A stretch of 64,000 nucleotides of DNA from Chrysogorgia sp. JL179-B06 (GCA_035772405.1 JAYKKM010000082.1:186001-250000); one strand, 5' to 3'. Shown: positions 23,245 through 39,400, counted from the stretch's first letter. The notes: a model not told the origin generated them from the letters alone. Program-made: numbers and translations.

Positions 23245-25120
23245 GGATCAACAAGACCAAATGAGGAACCATGCGCGGGAGCTGGACGTACTCTTGTTCG
23301 AATAAAGATGAATTTCCACTTTTAAAGACGGAATAGTTCTTTCAATATTCATTCTAATGAATTTTATCCAACGCTGAACTCTACCAAGGCCAACATGCTA
23401 ACCTTACTAAACCAATTCGCTTTTCCCTGTTACAAGGCTGCAAATGTGCATTACAGCTCATTTGCCAACCGATTTAAATAAGCAGCTAAGTAATACAATT
23501 TAATAACCTAATACTATTCAACTAAGTAATGCAATTTAATTGTATTTATTTGATGTCGTAAGATTAAAATTATTTTATCTGAATTTACATAAGCCATATC
23601 ATGTTCAAACATTGCGATGCCTTATTTTAAGCCTCCTCCGTGATGTACTTCGTATGTGGGAAAGAGAGAACCTGACATGTAACGAATTGTACTAAACTGA
23701 ATTGGCTAAAACTGTCTTACCTTTCAGATAAATTCCAAACCGCTATTCACGAAGAAATAATGACGGGTTCGCCTAATGACGCGATACTAATTACCATACA
23801 ATATAGGAGGATGTTAAAGTTCCTTGAAATTGTTGAAATTGTATAGGTCGAAATTCGTTTTTAAAACGCCGTGGGAGCTGTAAACAACACATTCGTCTTT
23901 GTTCAGGAATGCATTTTTGTATTGTGCGTTTCATTATTTGGGACTTCCAACTAACGGGTCCTCTGCTTAGCAACCTAAATTTACGCCCATATTCGCTGTC
24001 ACGATTCGATCGAGACAACATTTCATCAATTATACATTGATGAAATGTTTCATGGACGAGCAGTCGAAAAAAGGAATACGTGTACCTCTCTGACGGACTA
24101 GGGCCACGTAGAACACATGATAAGTACATTGCCAGACACCCTAGCACGATTGAAATGTTATTTTGCAATGGTTACGGTCTGATCAACAAGACCAAATGAG
24201 GATCCATGCGCGGGAGCTGGACGTACTCTTGTTCGAATAAAGATGAATTTCCACTTTTAAAGTCGGAATAGTTATTTCAAAACTCATTCTAATGAATTTT
24301 CTCCCACGTAACATACACGCTGACCTCTACCAAGGCCATCCTGCTAATCTTCCTCAACAAATTTGCTTTTCCTGTTACAAGGCTGCAAACGTGCATTACA
24401 GCTCATTTGCCAACCGATTTAAATAAGCAGCTAAGTAATACAATTTAATAAACTAATACTATTCAACTAAGTAATGCTATTTAGTTGTATTTATTTGATG
24501 TCGTAAGATTAAAATTATTTTACCTGAATTTAAATAAGCCATATCATGTTCAAACATTGCGATGCCTTATTTTAAGCCTCCTCCGTGATGTACTTCGTAT
24601 GTGGGAAAGAGAGGTCCTGACAAGTAACGAATTGTTCTCAAGTGAATTGGCTAATGCAGTCATACCTTTCAGATAACTTCGAAACCCCTATTCATGAAGA
24701 AATAATGACGGGATCGCCTTATGACGCGATACTAATTACAATGGAATATAGGAAGATGTTAAAGTTGCTTGAAATTGTTGAAATTGCAGTTGGTCGAAAT
24801 TCGTTTTTAAAACGCCTTGGGAGCTGTAAACAACACATTTGTCCTTGTTCAGGAATGCATTTTTGTATTGTGCGTTTCATTATTTGGGACTTCCAACTAA
24901 CGGGTCTTCCGCTTAGCAACCTAAATTTACGCCAATATTTGCTGTCACGATTCGATCGAGACAACATTTCATCAATTATACATTGATGAAATGTTTCATG
25001 GACGAGCAGTCGAAAAAAGGAATACGTGTACCTCTGATGGACTAGGGCCACGTAGAACACATGATAAGTACATTGCCAGACACCCTAGCACGATTGAAAT
25101 GTTATTTTGCAATGGTTACG
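23239..25120. repeat. tandem duplication of a 940-bp unit between the inverted arms
   Basis: GATCAACAAGACCAAATGAG starts both units (about 23248 and 24181), and the following 900 bases match closely, including GGAGCTGGACGTACTC. The minus strands share open frames (RYTYSFFRLLVHETFHQCII), but I see no family match and the frames differ in length. Together with the arms this could be a composite terminal-inverted-repeat element. Confidence 0.75.
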
Positions 25121-25126
25121 GTCTGA

Positions 25127-25246
25127 TCAACCAACACATCCTCACTCTTAGATTACCAATAATAGGTATATGTCAAATGCTCTTGAATTACCCATTATGG
25201 GTAATTCCAGGGGCTTTTATTATCTTAGTACTCAGGACCATGCAAT
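25127..25246. promoter_or_regulatory. right arm of the mirror-image upstream region (zinc-ribbon side)
   Basis: Inverted copy of 23133-23244, from AACACATCCTCACTC to CTCAGGACCATGCA, with the palindrome at 25185-25207. The plus strand is open in frame with the downstream ATG at 25266 and starts MSNALELPIMGNSRGFY. Confidence 0.55.
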
Positions 25247-25265
25247 CAGCGCTCCACTGAATAAA

Positions 25266-25791
25266 ATGGCGGCAGAACAGTTCCCAGACGATTCTTTTGA
25301 AACGCTTTCAGGGTTGAGCGCAGAGATTGATGAAGCGAGTGTAAACGCTCAAAAGGTACAGAGTTATTTTCGCAAGTAAACATGCTGCATTAGTGCGTTG
25401 TTCAAACTCATAGAACGCCTGGCAAGTTTGTCCAATTTAAATAAATTTGCATGTATGCATATTTGATATTATAAAGCGCAATTAAACATGTATAAGATGT
25501 ATTCGTATTTATTATAAATTTGCTTAATTTTACTTTTAAATTTCTTCTTCGACGCAGACTGGCCGACCATCAATTAAGCGATGTTCCACTTGCCAAGGTG
25601 ACAATGCTCCAGCAGCAAAGAAATGTCTTTCGTGTGGGGGGAAATTTGCGAGGAAGGAGCCTGATGATGGGATTTCTAAAATGGGGAAAACCAACCCAAC
25701 AAAACAATTTAACATGTTAAAACATCGGGTAGGACGAAAAATAATTTGTATTTTGCCGTTATTTAGCAATTTAGCAACGTTTCTGTCCTAA
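25266..25791 (+). CDS. small zinc-ribbon protein, two exons
   Basis: Exons 25266-25355 and 25558-25791 give about 108 residues in one frame: an acidic N-terminal exon (MAAEQFPDDSFETLSGLSAE), then GRPSIKRCSTCQGDNAPAAK and CLSCGGKF. The CxxC pair with 12 residues between fits a zinc ribbon preceded by a basic, AT-hook-like GRP. A polyadenylation signal AATAAA at 25821 lies 30 bases past the stop. If a donor at about 25727 is used, the last 21 residues would change. It is divergent from the KDZ transposase and shares its mirrored upstream arm, so it may be a second KDZ-element gene. The family is not recognised. Confidence 0.55.
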
Positions 25792-25876
25792 CACTGTTCT
25801 TGCGCCGTACAGTATTGAGAAATAAATAGTGTCGTGTATTTAGGCATTATAATTAATGAATCATTTGAATCATGAA

Positions 25877-26050
25877 TGGTAACATAAACTGCTTCGTTAT
25901 TTTGTGAAGAGCTGTTCTATATAATGGTTTATACTGAGCATTACTTATTTACTTGTTGCACTACTATTGGTTTATCAGGATGTATTCACCTGCATCCTTG
26001 ACACCTTGAAGAGTATATAATACTGTTTATCAACCAACATTTTGAAACTT
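25877..26050. repeat. repeat copy acting as paralogous empty site for element 2
   Basis: TATAATGGTTTATACTGAGC and the following 70 bases recur at 44349-44430, right of element 2. The preceding GGTAACATAAACTGCTTCG recurs at 26583-26602, left of it. The two flanks of element 2 therefore join into one sequence like this one. Confidence 0.75.
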
Positions 26051-26620
26051 TGATATATAGTATCTTATGCAGTCTTTTTGACTTCAGGGGTATTGGGTAA
26101 TTGATGTGAAGAAAGTTAGAGTTAAATAGCCAGAGCGCAGCTACATACTGTAGATCCCGATGGTTGTTGTATATATAACTGACTTATTTACTGATTCAGG
26201 AGGTTTTTTAAAAAAGATCAATTACTATAAATGTGTGAAGTCATGGTGTACTGTATCTTGATTTAATGTACACTGTAATTGCTATTTTCTAAGCTTCTTT
26301 CGGTATGAGTAAATTACAAGCTATGTTTGTACTCTTTTATGCAATAAAACAGGTTGTATTGTATTAAATAACACTGAAGTACAGTACATTTGGTTTAATA
26401 ATTGTCATTGTTCTATTAATGCAAATTAACACTAAATATTAAATTATTGCTAGACAGTTTCTACCAAAACAACAATAATGTAGGAATATCAATAGGAAAG
26501 CATTAGCTACTCTCCCTGCTGTGAACAAAAGTTAAGCTTGGTCTGGCCTGGGAATAACCTTAGAGGTAAAAACGCATAACTGGTAACATATAAACTGCTT
26601 CGTTGTTGTTCTACTGTATA
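26051..26620. other. no gene seen
   Basis: AT-rich sequence with no supported frame. It ends in the repeat into which element 2 inserted. Confidence 0.5.
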
Positions 26621-26644
26621 CACAGGACGAAAAAATAAAATTAA

Positions 26645-27115
26645 GGTCACTTAAATGTAACTTAAAGGTAACTTATTGAAGCATTTAATATTGTTTTCAG
26701 GTTAACTTAAAGTTATGAAACTCAGATTTAGTTATCCTTTAAGTGGTCACCTAATCGCCCTTAGGGAAGCATTTAAGGATTCCTAAAGTTACTTATTTCT
26801 AAATAAAGAAGCATTTAAGGTTTCCTTAAAGTTACTTATTTTTAAATAAAGAAGCATTTAAGGGTTTCTTATTACTAATTAAAGAAGCATTTAATGCTTT
26901 CTTAAAGTTACTTAAATTTTATTAATCTCACATTTAGTGTAATGTTTTTGGTGAAACTTATTTGCAAGGTAATGGTAAATTTAATCAGCTTTAATGTGTT
27001 ATAAAGTTTCATTAAATCTTATGAGTGCAGGTAGATTTCTTGCTAGGATTTATAACCTTTATGAAGATTTAAGTTGCTTTAGTGGTCAAAAAGTACTTAA
27101 AGGCTAAATGCTCAA
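26645..27115. repeat. left subterminal repeats of CACTA element 2
   Basis: Repeated ACTTAAA, GCATTTAAGG and CTTAAAGTTACTTA words, including three near-identical units with AAATAAAGAAGCATTTAAG around 26800-26890. The right counterpart is 43990-44335. Confidence 0.75.
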
Positions 27116-27305
27116 GGAATAAAAATGTTTTCTAAATAAATATATACCACAATAATCTATAGGTATACAGTTCAATCCAAAGTTTCTAATTACGCCATAG
27201 GAAATAAATAAAAAGAGCAAGCAGTCACACAAGCAGTATAAATTTCAAAAACATATATTTTTACAGTAACCAAACATACAGTACATTACAGCATACAGTA
27301 CATTT

Positions 27306-30633
<3,328 letters not shown>

Positions 30634-31315
30634 TATTAAAACAGTATACAGTGTATAACAGTAAGGGATATAATGTTTCGCGGCCACAAATGGGAAAGAA
30701 ACGTATTCAAATATCTGGCACAATGAACAGCTGCTCTGAAACCTCTATTCTTCGATTACACCAACAGCCAAATGATCGATGATCCTGAATTTGAAATAAT
30801 TGCGCCTTTTTTGTCCCACGTGATTTATAGAAAGGGGGTTTATGTATCGTGGGTACTTTGAACCATAGTTGTTTGAACCCTTTCATAATACTCATACTAA
30901 TTAAGAGAATGTTGTAGCAAGATTTGGAAATAATATCAATATATACAACGTGACTTTATAGAAATTACAATCTAGTTATTCTAGTACAAATATGAATTAT
31001 TACGCGCGGTTCATGGGTCGTAGTATCTGAATCTCCGGTATGAATCTTTGGACTCGGAGCCAAATATGGATATTAAACAACATGTCAACACTTCGATTTT
31101 GGAGGGAAAGTTCGAGTGTACAAGGCATGAATCTTTGGACTCAGAGACAAATATGTGTTATATGTTCACGTGTAAATTACATGTATTACCAACAACATGT
31201 CAACACTTCGATTTTGGAGGGAAGATTTTGGAGCGAAAGTTCGAGTGTACAGTGTTTGTTAATAGTTGTTACGACTCACAAGTCACGAGCAAGAGAAAGC
31301 GAAGTAAAATTGAAG
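30634..31315. promoter_or_regulatory. divergent spacer between companion and kinase genes
   Basis: 682 bases between outward-facing starts. The companion-proximal part is duplicated at 29850-30240. The kinase-proximal part contains two imperfect copies of a unit with AACATGTCAACACTTCGATT (about 31079 and 31194). No clear TATA box seen. Confidence 0.45.
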
Positions 31316-31785
31316 ATGTCGGTTGACCATATTGATCGTGATGGCGACGGTGACGAGATGGTTGTTAGTAGGTCAAGCCAAGCTAATGCGCCTCATGGGT
31401 GCTTATTAGCAGATTGTGCGAGTATTTCTTTGCTTGCTGACAGTCGGCTGACTCAAACCAGCCATCTCAGAACCACAGCAAATGTCTCTCCAAAAGATCG
31501 ACCAACCAAGTCAAGGATAGAATTATTGCGGAAAAAAAGATTGAGGAGAAATAAGAAAAGGAAAGAGGCGCTTAGAAAGATGAGCAGGCATGAAAAGAAG
31601 AAGAAATTCAAGAGTCGGCCAGCGAGTGTATCGAACCAAATGCAAACACTGGAACAAGAATTGCTCAAAGTAAAGCAAGACCACGAGTTCGAGAAGAGAC
31701 TTTCAGCATTTTCCTGGAAGAAGTATAAAAAACGAAAGAGCAAAAAAGCTCAAAATGTACAGGTAATTGTAACTTTAAACATCAA

Positions 31786-32065
31786 TGGTTTATATTATAT
31801 TACTGTATTATATTATATTATATTATATAATAATATTTTCTATTATATTCTCTCCTATTCTATTCTCTCCTATTCTATTCTCTCCTATTATTTTCTATTC
31901 TACTCTATTATATTATATTATATTATATTATATTATATTATATTATATTATATATTATATTATATTATATTATATATTATATTATATTGTATATTATATT
32001 ATACTATACTGTATCATATTATATTATACTATATCATATTATACTAAATATAAAATTATTTTATA
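31786..32065. repeat. (TATTA)n-rich microsatellite
   Basis: About 280 bases of TATTA/TTATA pentamers with CTCCTATTCT variants, in kinase intron 1. Confidence 0.9.
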
Positions 32066-32520
32066 GTATATTAGGGAAGCACGGGTGGCATATGCGGCTG
32101 CGCATCGCCTTTCACCACTAAGTTTTAAGTTATGACTTGGTGTTGCCCGCCGCCAAAAGAGAAGCCTCTGCGGTCGGGAGAGTTTTTTTTTACTTCGAAT
32201 GTGCCTGGGGCCCCGCACATGTTTGATCCGCCACTGGGTCAGTGGCTGGATGGGTTTCCACCTTGTCACAGTCTTTGTGTCGACTCAACAACTTAGGGTT
32301 TTAGCCATTTAGGGTTAGGTTATTTTAGGTTAGAAGATCGTCTCAAGATGCGAGGCATGAAGCTCAGAGATGAAACTCAGATTAGCGAGGATTAAATAAA
32401 TAAAACTGGCAATGTCAGGTGATTTTCTGCATCCTAGGAAAACCTCTAATAGTCATAGCGATATTGATTAAAATTTCAATCATAATTCCTGTATCTTTTA
32501 ATATTATTATAACATTGCAG
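32066..32520. other. kinase intron 1 remainder
   Basis: Holds a fragment whose minus strand reads CCACTGACCCAGTGGCGGAT, a start common in non-autonomous hAT elements, at about 32226-32245. Nothing else supported. Confidence 0.4.
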
Positions 32521-32748
32521 TGGTCCAAAGAGTATTGCCAGGAAAAACTTGCAAGAAATGGGAGAAGATGGATGGGGTGACCTTGGCAATGCAGGAAGCT
32601 TTGGAAGCTGCACTAGAATGAGTTACAAAGATATCGAAGTTGCAGTCAAGACATATAAAAGCGATGTCAAGAAAACCAGTGTGATTTGGGAAGCAAGTGT
32701 TATTAACATGTTTGACCATCCAGGCAAGTGATAATTAATGTTAATTGG

Positions 32749-33061
32749 CACGGCTGAAAATAACGGCCGGTCAATGACCGGTCAAATTTGCATGACGCCG
32801 GTCATAGTGACCAGTCATATTATTTGGGCGTGTGACGTGACACATTTTTTGGCAAGTGGCGGCGTATTCTTTTGTGACAACTGGCGGCGTATTCTTTTGT
32901 GACAACTGGCGCATCTTTGTTAGTGACTCAAAAAAAAATTGTGAATGTGTTTTATTTTGTTATTTTATTTTGTGGTGGTCAGAAATTGCCTTTGACTGGT
33001 CACAATTGGAACTGACCAGTCACCATGACCGCCATATCATGAAACGTTGTTTTTAGCCTTG
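32749..33061. mobile_element. small terminal-inverted-repeat element in kinase intron 2
   Basis: Left end CACGGCTGAAAATAACGG and reversed right end CAAGGCTAAAAACAACG, flanked directly by ATTGG at 32744-32748 and 33062-33066. Inside are GACCGGTCA palindromes and a short tandem of GGCGGCGTATTCTTTTGTGA. A relative may lie at 45238-45861. Confidence 0.6.
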
Positions 33062-33813
33062 ATTGGGTACTATATTATTGGCCCATTAAGGGGAAGATGC
33101 AAAAGTGTATTCCCACCTTGTCAAATACATTAATTAATCTACATAAAACCGTGTCTTATCATCTTCTGGGGTGGTTAAAGCAACAGTTACAGTGTTGTCT
33201 AGTTTTTACGAGACTGTAGGAATAATTACAGTGTATATTTTTTGCAGCTTTGCCATTTTGAATTTGTGTTGATACTCATCCATATCTTATGGTAACTCAG
33301 TGTTATGGCATCCAAGGAAAAAGTGTAACAATGCACAATGGTCTGCAGTCTGGCATTGTTAAAAGCATTGGTGAGTGGGTCAGAATTTTTAAAGAAATTA
33401 GCGAGGCACTCAATCATGTACATGGGAAAGGTTTACTGCACAATGACATTAAAGGGGACAATGTCTTACTCACATGCACTGCATCTGTTCATGCAGTATT
33501 AATTGATTTTGGCAAGTGTTGCAAATCAAATAACCCAAAAACATATTGTTTAAGTGTGGAGGAGCAAAAGTGGTATTCAAAATATCACTGGCATCTTGCT
33601 CCTGAGGTTATCATGGGTACTCATTCCCAGTCATCTGCCTCAGACATTTATTCATTTGGTGTACTGATGTCACAGGTTAACAAGAGGTTGCCAACTGAAA
33701 GTATTGCACTTGGGTCCATTTCAAATAAATGTATTTGCAAGATTCCTGAGGACAGATTAACACTAAGAAACATTTTGGAACAAATCAATGAAGCTGTTAA
33801 TATATTTTTGTAG

Positions 33814-35143
33814 GAAAAATGCAATTATGGGCAATCTTTATTGTATCTACAATATATATAATATACAGTATACAGGCAATTATGGGCAATCTGTATTGTA
33901 CAGTATCTACAATATACAGACATAATATTGTATATACAGGCAATTATGGACAATCTGTATTGTACCTAGTACATACAATGTGATATCAGACTAGAGTGTT
34001 CAACCATCCCGATTTGCGATTTCGTCGGGATTATCCCGATTTTGCTTGAAAATCCCGAATCCCGACGCAACCCAGGTCGGGAAAGAAAAATCGCGACATG
34101 AAAGATCTGCTCCCATATCGATATAATTATCCTATGTAATATCACGGGAAAACTTGTACCTTGATCAATACGTTTGAGGAATAACGAGAATTTTATCGCA
34201 ATGATGGTTATAGTGATGGCAAACAAGCGTGAAATGACAATCAATTTATCGACCCTTTTGAATTTTGGGAGAAATAGTTGTCTGAGAGTGCTGCAAATGG
34301 TGTTTCAGGGTGTCCAGCAACCTCGTACCCAGATCCTGGGTACGAGGTTGGGCGTCCAGATCTCAGATTATCTCTACAATTAAATCCCTACAATTCTTGC
34401 ACTTAGCCATCGGCTGACGCAATCAGATATCCTGACGAGTCGCTGTCCGAAGGTTGGACACTGTGATTTAATATACTATAACTAGCTACTACTACGTCTA
34501 TAATATATAAAATATATACTATAACTAGCAAAAGATGCATCACTTAAATAAAAGACTGCACTCTTGCTGAGACACTGCTCGCAAAAAATGTAATGTATCT
34601 AACAGTATTAGTTAATACTGTAGTTACAATATACATACAGTATACAGTCATTTTTTATATTTTATCGCTGTCGGTACTGTACCACTGTACTCTGACAGGC
34701 GCTCATGAGAAACCTAAACATTCTAGCTTGTTTTGTTCAAGCAAAATCAGCATGCATCGAGAACTCGATAGCCTCTAAATTATAATTGCTTGTTTCTTGC
34801 TCTGTTTTGGTTGTGTACTGTACGGGTATTGTACCTAATGTTTTAATATATATATATATACAGTATATATATATATATTTATATAGTCCATACTGTATAA
34901 TATATGTATATTATATTGTATAATATATGTATATTATACACATTAATATATCTTATATATATATCTTGTTGGGGGCTTGTCGAACGACAAAGGGGCGAGA
35001 ACCTCTTGGGGGTAAATATACAATTACAGTATGGCATGTACATTGTACCTGTTGCACTTGTAATTTGCACATGCATGCATGCTGTACTGAAATTACTAAT
35101 TGTGCTCAACTCATTTACTGTACATGCACTTGGGAGTTAGCAA
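33814..35143. other. spacer between kinase and transposase; hairpin and AT repeats
   Basis: Contains repeats of CAATTATGGGCAATCT at 33830-33960, a cluster of CCCGAT words at 34008-34105, and TA tracts at 34845-34945. No gene supported. Confidence 0.5.
34318..34350. repeat. perfect 15-bp hairpin
   Basis: CAACCTCGTACCCAG, loop ATC, CTGGGTACGAGGTTG. It is not followed by a T run and eukaryotic context makes a terminator unlikely. Confidence 0.85.
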
Positions 35144-36478
35144 TTACAATAATGTTTTTCGTAGGATTGGACTCACCACAATCCTACTGCTACCAATGTT
35201 TGCGGTAGCAAAATGTCCATAAATTCTTTGCACAGGCAAGAATGATGATGGACCGCTTTCTTGGTATGTTGATGACCACACTTCAACTGGGTTGCCAATG
35301 CTATTTCTCTCTTCATGAGGTTGTTGCCACTTTACACTTGCAAAAGTGTGGGCTACACATTTGCCACCTAATGTTATGGTATGGGTAAAGTAGAAATTCA
35401 CAGTACCTGGTGTTAGGGAAAATGTTGTTTTATTCACAACACCACAATTAGCTGGCCACGAAGCGAGGATTCTCCCACTACGGACACTCCGCGATTCTAA
35501 TTTGGAACCATAAGTGCTGGGACCGACTACTACAGTGCCAAATTTGTGGATAATCCGGCCCATATCAATTTGAATTTCTGGGTACAGGAGCTTGTAGACT
35601 TCCAGCAAAATTGCAGCATCATCTGAGTCTAGAGTGGATAGTTTGTAGTTTTGTGGGCAAAACACACCTGACTGCTGTTCGCCCCAAACACGTCCTTCAG
35701 GCAATGGCGATGTAACAGCGAGCTTATGTAGTTGCCATTTGTCATTCCATGGTGAATTGGCAACCCAAATGACACTATTATCTTGCTTGACCTGAGAGCA
35801 TAGCGGAAATAAGTCTTCTTTAAACAAATCCGGTAATTTTGTTTCATCAAAAAAATGTGAGAGTTTAAATCTCCTCATCAATTGTAATTCTACCGATCGT
35901 TTGTTGGTTGGTGTACTTCCCAGTATTCCGTTGTACCGCTCAAAACTAAAGCACCAAAAGCCCATAACTGGGCCATGGTCCAGAATCACACTTTTCAAAT
36001 GGCAGTGTAGATGCATGTTGGGTGTGATAGCTTCTTTGCCAAATAACCGTTCAACTTCTTTACAAAATTTTGAAAAAAGGCCAGAAAATATTTCTAGATG
36101 ATTTCTTGTTAGAACTGGTTGACAGATGTACTTGCATGCAAGAACAAATGTCTGCCAGCAGTTGAAATGGTCATTGGGGAGTATACCTTTTAGACAAAAT
36201 AATGAATATAACAATGTCCAGTTCTTCCATTGCTCAGCAGTGTAACAACCTGAATTGGAAGATATCCGTCCAGGCAACCTTCCAATTGTACTAGGGACAT
36301 CCATCTGTACAATTTTTTTCTCAATCTCTTCCAAACTTTTCTTTGACAATATGTCATTACTTAGCCACAAATTGTACATTTTTTTAGCCGTCCCGAGGAA
36401 AAGGTTATGCATTGGATCAATGGTGAAGCACCGGATGGCATCAAAATAGGGCAAATCAAGCAGAACACTGTAATGTGT

Positions 36479-39400
36479 TATCCCTTACGAAATTGTAACA
36501 TATTTAAAACATATTTAAATATGTTTAAAATATGTTTCAATACTCGTAGTTAAATTGGAAACATGTTTAAAACATCTTGCTCTATTTTTGTCAAAAGTTG
36601 GATATGTTTTAAACATGTTCCGCAGATATGTTTTAAACATGTCACTATGAGATATGTTTTAAACATATTGCGTCACTAAGACTTGGTCTTGCATTATTGA
36701 GTTCTATATATAGCTTTCAATACTGTTTTAATTAAATCAATGTTTTGCATAAATTGGTAGATATATCATTAAAATTTTGAAATCCAAATACATAGTCCCT
36801 CCAATTACAGTAGATGCAAGAACCTCGCGCATTAGCCAAAAAATAAGCTGATAAGTTTATAATGATATTAATAGAACTGCATTCATTAATATATTAATGT
36901 TTTTCTTCACGTCTTTATCTTTATGAAGTCTTTTATTCACTGCCCGCAAAGGATTGTAGGAAAATCGACAAGTCGCCAAGCTTTTAGTAATGAAAAACAA
37001 CTGAATAGCTGATTTCACTAATATCATAAAAGAAATTGAATGCATCATTGTCTTTATATATGCAGGTTGTCTACACACCAAATCTGTCTAACATTACACC
37101 AATATCCTCTTCTAAAATAATAGCTCTGAACATGCTATGAAAATGCCGACCGGACTTTATTCCCTAACATAGCACGTGATCAGAGTGACACGTGATGTTA
37201 TGGCGCGCAATATTTCGTATTCGTCGCTTCGCGATTTTACATGTTCTGCGTCCGAAGAGAAGCTCGCGTATCTTTATAACTTTATTTGACGTATGAAACC
37301 TATCTAGAAGCGAGATGAAATACGCATTGATCCACTAGACTTCTACCAACTAGACGACTATCCTTACTGAAGATTTTGTTCGCGATTATGCTCGTTATTC
37401 CGAAGAAAGAAGGCATGGAATTCATGATCACTGTTGTTTTGGCAAAGCAGTGGTCAAACGGTCAAACCGCCTAAAGGTGACTGGAAAGCGTATCTGGGGC
37501 GCGTAATTGCTGCGAGACTGGTGAGTTGTATATAATTTGTTCATGACTTTGGCGATAATCTACTTCTCTCTTAATGTTTAATAATACTTATATTTGTATT
37601 TCATAATTGCGAATCGCCATAAATTTTGGACGCCATTGATATATTCGTCGAGTGAGCACTGAGTCGCTGTTCGTATAAACCGGGATGAAACATTTATATT
37701 GATCAGCTTTAGTCAATTGCTCATAAGACCTTTGTAAGTTTGCTGAAAAAGGTCTTATGAGCCAGTTAAGCCCCTGAAGGCTGAAGGAAAATGCACCAAT
37801 ATTACTAGTGTACTGTTTATTATATTAAATCTTGCTCTTCATGAAAGCAATTTATAAACTGATTTAATTCTAAGAGAAACTGGTTGCTAGTTGGAACTTA
37901 GTTATGACAATGTTGAAGTTATAGCTAGTGAAGGAAAACTTTGAGTGTGAAGATCCAACTGAGATGGGTTGTGAAAAATATAAATTCAAGGCAATTAAGG
38001 CAACAAGTTCAGTATTATATGATGGTGGTATTATGCCATTATGAAGTGAATGGATATTTTACTGAGAATATTTGGCATTTACACTACATTAATTGGATGA
38101 CATATATATTAACGTTATAGTGAAGGAAAATTGTAAGTGTGATAAACCGACTGGAACCAGTTGCGAAAAATGCAACTACAAGACTAGCCTGTGTCACACC
38201 CCTGACTCGTCTCGGTAAGAGTAAGTACGAGAACTTACTAACTAGGCTTCCTTAAGTACTTTAGTCTAATTTAGTTATGCATTTATGTTTAAAACCATCA
38301 GGAGCCACCTTAATTGAGTGCCAAATATTCTCAGTAATAAACCCATTCACTTCATTGGCATTTCCACTATGGTCATGCAGGTATATACTGAACTTGTAGC
38401 CAAGCTCCCATAGCTCAGTCGGTTAGTGTGCTGGTGTACTGTATATTGCCAGGGTCGCAGGGTTCAATTCCCAGTATTATCTACAGTGTTTGAATTAGTT
38501 GGGGAAATATTTGTATTTCCCCCTGTACCATAATTTAGAGAGTGAGATTTTATATTATACAGTATATCTGTCAAGTTTTTGCATGGCATATTGAATATGT
38601 AGTTTCTTGTGACCGATACAATGTGCTATTTGCACATAGAAATCTATTACTGTAATTCATGATGACTTAATGTCAGCCTTATTTGGAAATACATTCTGGC
38701 CCAGTCATCAGTCACAGGGAAAAGCAAGGAAGGCCATACTGCTCTGGACCATGTGAAGGTCAAACTAATAATAGGTCAGAAATTGGTTATAATTAAAAAA
38801 TTGAAATTGGTTATAATTACATTACTTTTAAATTGTGTTGCTAACATCAGCAAAAGATTGAAAATTGATTCACTAAGCAGAAAATGCAATCAGATTATAA
38901 TAAATATTAGTGCCCACCACAAAACATGGGTAAAAGCCATATAGTGTACAGTATGACAAAATTTCACCAAAGTGATTCTCAAGTAACGCTCAGAGTGCCG
39001 ATAGCTTACTTTAGGACTTTCCTTGGAAAAAATATGTGTTGTTATGTGTTTAAATTTTAACAATAAGAGACCTATTATTCCTCTCTCAAAAAGTCCCCTC
39101 AAGTCTTTAATAATACCAGGTTTTTGTTGAAATCTAAATTTAGAGTGTACGTACTATAACACCAAAGCCATTGGATAATTATCATTCAATGGCATCAAGA
39201 CAACCAACTTAAACTAGTGGTCGACTATCACCAATGCTGATTCTAATTGGCTATGCTACTATAGGTCTATTTGTAATAGACCACAAAAAGTGATACGCAC
39301 CGGTTTTGAAAATCAAAACAATGCAGAAACTTTGCGGTTTGTCTTTATTTTCATATTTTAAGTTTGACTGACTAGTTTGTTGATACTAAAATAATTAACT

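Larger units (their letters stand above)
31316..33813 (+). pseudogene. coiled-coil protein kinase gene carried by CACTA element 2
   Basis: Exons 31316-31762, 32521-32723 and 33248-33813. Exon 1 is very basic (LRRNKKRKEALRKMSRHEK) then coiled coil (NQMQTLEQELLKVKQDHEF). Exon 2 has a glycine loop (LGNAGSFGSC), the VAVK lysine and an alpha-C glutamate (WEASVINMFDHP). Exon 3 has the catalytic loop HNDIKGDNVLL, with HND in place of HRD, then DFG in LIDFGK, APE in LAPEVIMG and SDIYSFGVLMSQV, so all core kinase residues are present. Exons 2 and 3 join in frame through a GC-AG intron (CAG then GCAAGT). Exon 3 has an in-frame TGA at 33259-33261, probably from GGA. Exons 1 and 2 disagree in phase by one base, so a frameshift or missed exon is likely. 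Group unclear; TKL-like by feel only. Confidence 0.78.

Noticed and set aside
23791..25060. Minus-strand genes in the 940-bp repeat units
   Set aside because: The frames differ in length between the two units and have no splice support or known motif. I list the DNA as a repeat only.
34318..34350. Rho-independent-type terminator
   Set aside because: A perfect stem, but no T run follows and the setting is eukaryotic.
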